From NCBI GenBank assembly GCA_017539105.1, contig JAFYHQ010000020.1:34623-98622 (forward strand): DNA of 64,000 nucleotides, given 5' to 3'. Numbering within the stretch: the first letter of the stretch is position 1; the number at the start of each line of letters is the position of its first letter. The notes below the pieces were generated by a model. It was given only the letters and a program-made list of their open reading frames with translations. It did no database searches and was not told the DNA's origin. Shown in pieces: positions 60,321 through 64,000 of the stretch. The translations under genes were made by a program, and so were the position numbers. The stretch is from Erysipelotrichaceae bacterium. GTDB taxonomy: Bacteria; Bacillota_I; Bacilli_A; Erysipelotrichales; Erysipelotrichaceae.

Positions 60321-60986
60321 ATGGCAAAGATATTAATCGTCGATGACGAAACAAAAATCAGGGAAATGATCGCGAAATATGCATCTCATGAGGGACATGA
60401 GACCGTATTGGCGTGCAATGGAAAAGAAGCTTTCAAACTGTTTCAGAATGATCATTTTGATGTGGTGATCATGGATGTCATGATGCCGGAAATGGATGGC
60501 TATGAGACGTTAAAGAAGATGAAAGAGATCCGGGATGTCCATTGCATCTTCCTTACGGCTTTAGGTGAAGAATATGACCGTGTCTATGGTTTTGATATCG
60601 GCGGAGAAGATTATGTCACAAAACCGTTTTCTTTGAAAGAACTGATGATGCGGATCAATGTGATCCTGAAAAGAGATGCGAATACCACCAGCAAGATCGT
60701 TGTCGATGGCCTGATCGTGGATGAAGATGCGCATACGGTTACAATCGATGGAGAACGGGTCGATCTGGCAAACAAGGAATATGAACTGCTGCTGTTCCTT
60801 TTGAAGAACAGAGGCAATGCCCTGACCAGACAGGCAATCATCTCCAAAGTCTGGGGTTATGAATATGATTCCGATGATCGTACTTTGGATACGCATATGA
60901 AACTCTTAAGAAAAGATCTGAAAGAATATGGATCCTATATCACGACGATCCGAGGGGTAGGTTACCGTTTTGAAAAAGAAATATAG
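60321..60986 (+). CDS. OmpR-family response regulator
   Basis: 221 residues. Receiver domain 1-120: acidic pocket IVDDE (Asp8, Asp9), phospho-acceptor Asp52 (VIMDVMMPEMDG), Thr in FLTAL, Lys in YVTKPF. The winged-helix effector is at 125-221 (LANKEYELLLFLLKN, RTLDTHMKLLRKDL, TIRGVGYRFE). Cytosolic transcription factor paired with the kinase that overlaps its end by 17 nt. It probably recognises 11-bp-spaced TTCA repeats, including one in its own promoter, a PhoB/CiaR-like binding mode. No ribosome site; leaderless start predicted. Confidence 0.93.
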   Translation: MAKILIVDDETKIREMIAKYASHEGHETVLACNGKEAFKLFQNDHFDVVIMDVMMPEMDGYETLKKMKEIRDVHCIFLTALGEEYDRVYGFDIGGEDYVTKPFSLKELMMRINVILKRDANTTSKIVVDGLIVDEDAHTVTIDGERVDLANKEYELLLFLLKNRGNALTRQAIISKVWGYEYDSDDRTLDTHMKLLRKDLKEYGSYITTIRGVGYRFEKEI

Positions 60987-62376
60987 TCTGCGTCTGCAGC
61001 TGATCTTATACATGGTGCTGTTTATCGTCGCCGTTCTGGGTGTCATCTATCTGTTTCAGACAAACTTTTTGGATACCTTCTATAAGAAAAACAAGATCTC
61101 TACATTGATGAATGTCGGACGCAATGTCGCTTCCTATGTGGGACAGGATGATATCGATGATATTCTGGATCAGGTTGGCATGTCGAATGAAGTCTGTGTC
61201 CGTGTCGTTTCCAATAACGACTCTCTGAGCTATACGGGAGCCTGTACATTGCGGAATCTGGATAATTATACGATCAATATGATTGCGGCAGAAACAATTG
61301 AGAATGGCGATGAAAAGATGTTCGATGACTTCCATTATCAGCGTCCTTTCGATTCCAGACCGGAAGATATCTATATTTTCGCAAAGATGCTGAAATATGC
61401 CGATCAGGATGTCATGGTCATGGTCTCGAGCGCGATCACGCCACTGAATGTGACGATCTCCACTTTGAAGTCGCAGTATTTCATTATCGCTCTGATCGTC
61501 ATTATCATGTCCGTCATCCTGGCCTTGCTGCTGTCCAGATTCCTGCTGAAACCGATCTTTCAGATCAATACAGAATCCCAGAACCTGTCCAAGGGACGCT
61601 ATGACGGGGGCAGGATACGGACCGGTTCCAAGGAATATGACGAACTGAATCATACCTTGATTCAGGCCAACGAAGATATCCTGAAAGCTGATAAAGCGAG
61701 AAAAGAACTGCTGGGGAATGTCTCGCATGATTTACGAACGCCATTGACCATGATCGTCGGGTATGGCGAAATGATGAAAGATATTCCGGAAGAAAAGAAT
61801 GATGCGAATATCGATATCATCATTGCCGAAGCGAAACGCTTATCTGCACTTGTCGACGATCTGATCGATATCTCCAAGATCGAAGATGACAACGTCGAAC
61901 TGAATAAACAGGAGATCAGTCTCAATGATCTTCTGACTTCCGTCTATCATCAGTATCAGAAATACTGCGAAACGCAGGGGATTTCTTTTGAACTGCAATT
62001 GAGCGACGATATCCGGGTCGAACTGGATGAAAAACGGATCAGGCAGGTCCTTTATAATTTCATCAACAATGCTTTGAACTATAACGATAAAGACGATCAG
62101 AAGATGATCCTTGGCACCGAGAAACTGGAAGATGCATACAGGGTCTATGTCTATGACAATGGCTGCGGCATCGCTGAGGAGGATCTTGAGAATATCTGGG
62201 ATCGTTACTACAAGGTCGACAAGGAGCACAAACGCCATCTGATCGGTTCCGGAATCGGCCTGTCTCTGTCCAGAGAACTGCTGGAAGCGCATGGGTTAAA
62301 CTATGGCGTCGAGTCTCAGGAGAACGAGTATTCCCGTTTCTATTTCGATGTCAAAGCCGCAGAAGCTGATATATAA
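60970..62376 (+). CDS. Membrane sensor histidine kinase
   Basis: 468 residues: TM1 (10-32), extracytoplasmic sensor of about 130 residues, TM2 (168-190), HAMP (190-242), His-phosphorylation helix LGNVSHDLRTPLTMIVGYG, and the ATPase domain with N-box NFINNALNY, G1 DNGCGIAEED and G2 GSGIGLSLSREL. Partner of the response regulator. The start is a TTG overlapping the regulator's end; a later ATG would remove most of TM1. The sensed signal is unknown; predicted targets include htrA, hinting at envelope stress. Confidence 0.92.
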   Translation: MKKKYSLRLQLILYMVLFIVAVLGVIYLFQTNFLDTFYKKNKISTLMNVGRNVASYVGQDDIDDILDQVGMSNEVCVRVVSNNDSLSYTGACTLRNLDNYTINMIAAETIENGDEKMFDDFHYQRPFDSRPEDIYIFAKMLKYADQDVMVMVSSAITPLNVTISTLKSQYFIIALIVIIMSVILALLLSRFLLKPIFQINTESQNLSKGRYDGGRIRTGSKEYDELNHTLIQANEDILKADKARKELLGNVSHDLRTPLTMIVGYGEMMKDIPEEKNDANIDIIIAEAKRLSALVDDLIDISKIEDDNVELNKQEISLNDLLTSVYHQYQKYCETQGISFELQLSDDIRVELDEKRIRQVLYNFINNALNYNDKDDQKMILGTEKLEDAYRVYVYDNGCGIAEEDLENIWDRYYKVDKEHKRHLIGSGIGLSLSRELLEAHGLNYGVESQENEYSRFYFDVKAAEADI

Positions 62377-62399
62377 TGATGATGAACAGGTAAAGCGTT

Positions 62400-63485
62400 A
62401 TGAAAATCATTCTAGAAAATCTGACCAAAAAGTTTATCTCTCGCGACCATAAAAACGATGTCGTGATCGCGGTCAATGATTTCAATATCGAGATTCCCGA
62501 TGGCAAACTGGTAGGTCTTTTAGGTCCTTCGGGCTGCGGGAAATCGACGACTTTGAATCTGATCTGCGGTCTGGAAGAACCGACGGAAGGAAAGATCTAT
62601 TTCGGCGATGTCGATGTCACGAATCTGTCTCCGGAAAACAGGGGAGTGGGCATGGTGTTTCAGAACTATGCGTTGTATCCTCATCTGACAGTACGGCAGA
62701 ATATCGTTTTTCCTTTGGAGAATCTGAAAGGTCCAGATAAGATGAGCAAGGAAGCGATGGAAGAAAAAGCCATGGAAGTCGCCAGACTCGTCCAGATCGA
62801 GAACCTAATGGATCGCAAGCCTTCGGAAATGTCGGGAGGGCAGCAGCAGAGAGTGGCGATCGCCAGGGCTTTGGTGAAGACTCCGGGAGTGCTGCTTCTG
62901 GATGAACCATTAAGCAACCTGGATGCCCGCCTGCGTCTGCAGACCAGGGAACAGATCCGCCGGATCCAGAAAGAAACCGGCATTACGACCATTTTCGTTA
63001 CCCACGACCAGGAAGAAGCGATGTCCATTTCCGATCTGATCATTGTCATGAAAGACGGCATCATCCAGCAGGTTGGAAAACCGCAGGAAGTCTATAATGC
63101 TCCGGTCAATCTCTTTGTGGCACGTTTCCTGGGTACGCCTGCGATCAATGTATTCAAAGGTTATATCAAAGATCATAAAGTCTATATCGGAGAGGATGCG
63201 ATCATGAAGACGAAAGCCCCGGATCAGGAAGTCTATGTGGGAATCCGTCCGGAAGGTTTCATTCCATCAGAGAACGGCGTCTTTACCTGTGAATTCGATC
63301 GTATCGAAACGACCGGCCGTGATACCAGCGTGGTCTGCCACAATGAGAACTGCATCTCCGATGAAGATATCCGGGCAATCGTCGATGACGATCTGTATAC
63401 CCATAAAGACAGGATCATCCGCTTCGATCTGAAGCCTCATAAAACATATGTCTTTTCAATGGATGAAAAGGTGATCGATGAATAA
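62400..63485 (+). CDS. Sugar-type ABC transporter ATP-binding protein (MsmK/UgpC-like)
   Basis: 361-residue CUT1-type ATPase: Walker A GPSGCGKST, Q-loop VFQNYALYPHLT, signature MSGGQQQRV, Walker B VLLLDEPLSNLD, switch VTHDQEEAM, and a C-terminal TOBE domain (from about residue 240, VGIRPEGFIP). Couples ATP hydrolysis to import of oligosaccharide or glycerol-phosphate. It overlaps the permease gene by 8 nt and starts 24 nt after the kinase gene, so the system may be co-transcribed with the two-component genes. Confidence 0.92.
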   Translation: MKIILENLTKKFISRDHKNDVVIAVNDFNIEIPDGKLVGLLGPSGCGKSTTLNLICGLEEPTEGKIYFGDVDVTNLSPENRGVGMVFQNYALYPHLTVRQNIVFPLENLKGPDKMSKEAMEEKAMEVARLVQIENLMDRKPSEMSGGQQQRVAIARALVKTPGVLLLDEPLSNLDARLRLQTREQIRRIQKETGITTIFVTHDQEEAMSISDLIIVMKDGIIQQVGKPQEVYNAPVNLFVARFLGTPAINVFKGYIKDHKVYIGEDAIMKTKAPDQEVYVGIRPEGFIPSENGVFTCEFDRIETTGRDTSVVCHNENCISDEDIRAIVDDDLYTHKDRIIRFDLKPHKTYVFSMDEKVIDE

Positions 63486-64000
63486 CAGGAACAATCTCAA
63501 AGGATGGCTCTATCTGTTGCCTGCAATGGTTTTTGTAGGAGTTTTCATGGTCTATCCTTTGCTGGATGTTCTGATTTATTCGTTTGAAGAAGGATATAAT
63601 TTCGCATCTCAGACTTATAACGGCGTCGGTTTATACAACTATGCCTATGTCCTGCACGATCCTTATTTCCTGCAGGCGATCAGGAACACATTCATTCTGG
63701 TCATCATAACGGTACCGTTATCGACCGGGTTCGCTTTATTGATTTCTCTGGCATTGAACTCATTGACGAAACTGAAGGATCTCTTCCAGACCGTTTTCTT
63801 CTTGCCTTATGTGACCAATACGCTGGCAGTCGGTCTGGTGTTCATGATCCTGTTCAAGTAGACAGCCTATTCGGAGGGACTGATCAATCTGCTGCTGAAC
63901 GCTTTCGGACTGGCTTCCGTCGATTTCATCGAAGGACCGTACTGGGCCAAGATGTTCGTGCTGTGTTTCTATACCATCTGGGTCGTATTGCCGTTCAAGA
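63478..64000 (+). pseudogene. Sugar ABC transporter permease (MalF-like), interrupted by in-frame amber codon; runs off window
   Basis: Frame opens with NNRNNLKGWLYLLPAMVFVG, typical of CUT1 permeases (first TM, then VYPLLDVLIYSFEEG and NTFILVIITVPLS). After ILFK (codon 127) there is TAG at 63859-63861, but the same frame continues with permease-like sequence (TAYSEGLINLLLNAFG, FVLCFYTIWVVLPFK) to the window edge. The amber may be a real nonsense mutation, a sequencing error, or readthrough. The gene 3' end is outside the window. Confidence 0.75.

Overview
This window looks like the chromosome of a low-to-moderate-GC Gram-positive bacterium (Bacillota). The mix of lipoproteins with a lipobox, an OmpR-type two-component system, a lysine riboswitch, a non-mevalonate isoprenoid gene, a YdjGHI-like operon, an EF-G paralogue and a VTC/DUF4956/Cthe_2159 cluster fits an anaerobic gut Firmicute such as Erysipelotrichia; the family-level guess is weak. 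Superoxide reductase supports an anaerobic lifestyle.

Layout. 1-3.2 kb: end of ispF, superoxide reductase, a CorA-type transporter and an MTA/SAH deaminase. 3.2-6.7 kb: a methyltransferase (minus strand) divergent from a VTC-domain / DUF4956 / beta-helix lipoprotein operon. 6.7-10.2 kb: a zinc-ribbon / TPM / SPFH operon matching Bacillus ydjGHI but without a PspA gene. 10.2-18.7 kb: Na/Pi transporter, tRNA-His, MBL hydrolase, YgjP peptidase, a probable small RNA, ankyrin protein, EF-G-like GTPase, HtrA protease divergent from a CPBP protease. 18.7-28.8 kb: YwaF-like membrane protein, GAF-ABC ATPase fusion with a giant FtsX-type permease, acyltransferase-like hydrolase, VanY-like peptidase, PrsW-like protease, a second CorA. 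28.9-31.4 kb: an amino-acid ABC transporter behind a lysine riboswitch. 31.5-39.2 kb: GH1 phospho-beta-glucosidase, a repeat lipoprotein, MATE exporter, carboxyethylornithine synthase, TraX-like protein, NlpC/P60-like protein.

39.2-46.2 kb is accessory and poorly characterised: a large HD-RyR protein, BspA-type leucine-rich repeat protein, a TIR-domain protein with LRR tail, and an orphan phosphohexomutase C-terminal domain joined to a zinc-ribbon-like tail. This is the best candidate for an undescribed system, possibly nucleotide-signal-based immunity.

46,346-60,187 is a 13.8 kb integrative mobilizable element in the 3' end of tRNA-Gln(CUG). It carries a phage-type replication initiator with iteron-like repeats inside the gene, ParA/ParB, a palindrome-rich non-coding region, a ribbon-helix-helix protein and a MobL-type relaxase, then an AT-richer cargo (two C5 methyltransferases, a restriction endonuclease, Vsr, and a seven-zinc-ribbon protein with a Vsr-like nuclease core), then a repressor, a small DNA-binding protein and a tyrosine integrase.

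60.3 kb to the end: an OmpR-type two-component system, a sugar-type ABC ATPase and a permease with an in-frame amber codon. Three promoters (VTC operon, htrA, and the two-component system itself) share the same layout: TTCA repeats 11 bp apart, then 9 bp to the -10 box. This suggests one regulon controlled by this response regulator. Several genes have a -10 hexamer exactly 6 nt before the start codon and no ribosome site, predicting leaderless mRNAs. Start positions were moved inward from the longest reading frame where a ribosome site or promoter supports it.
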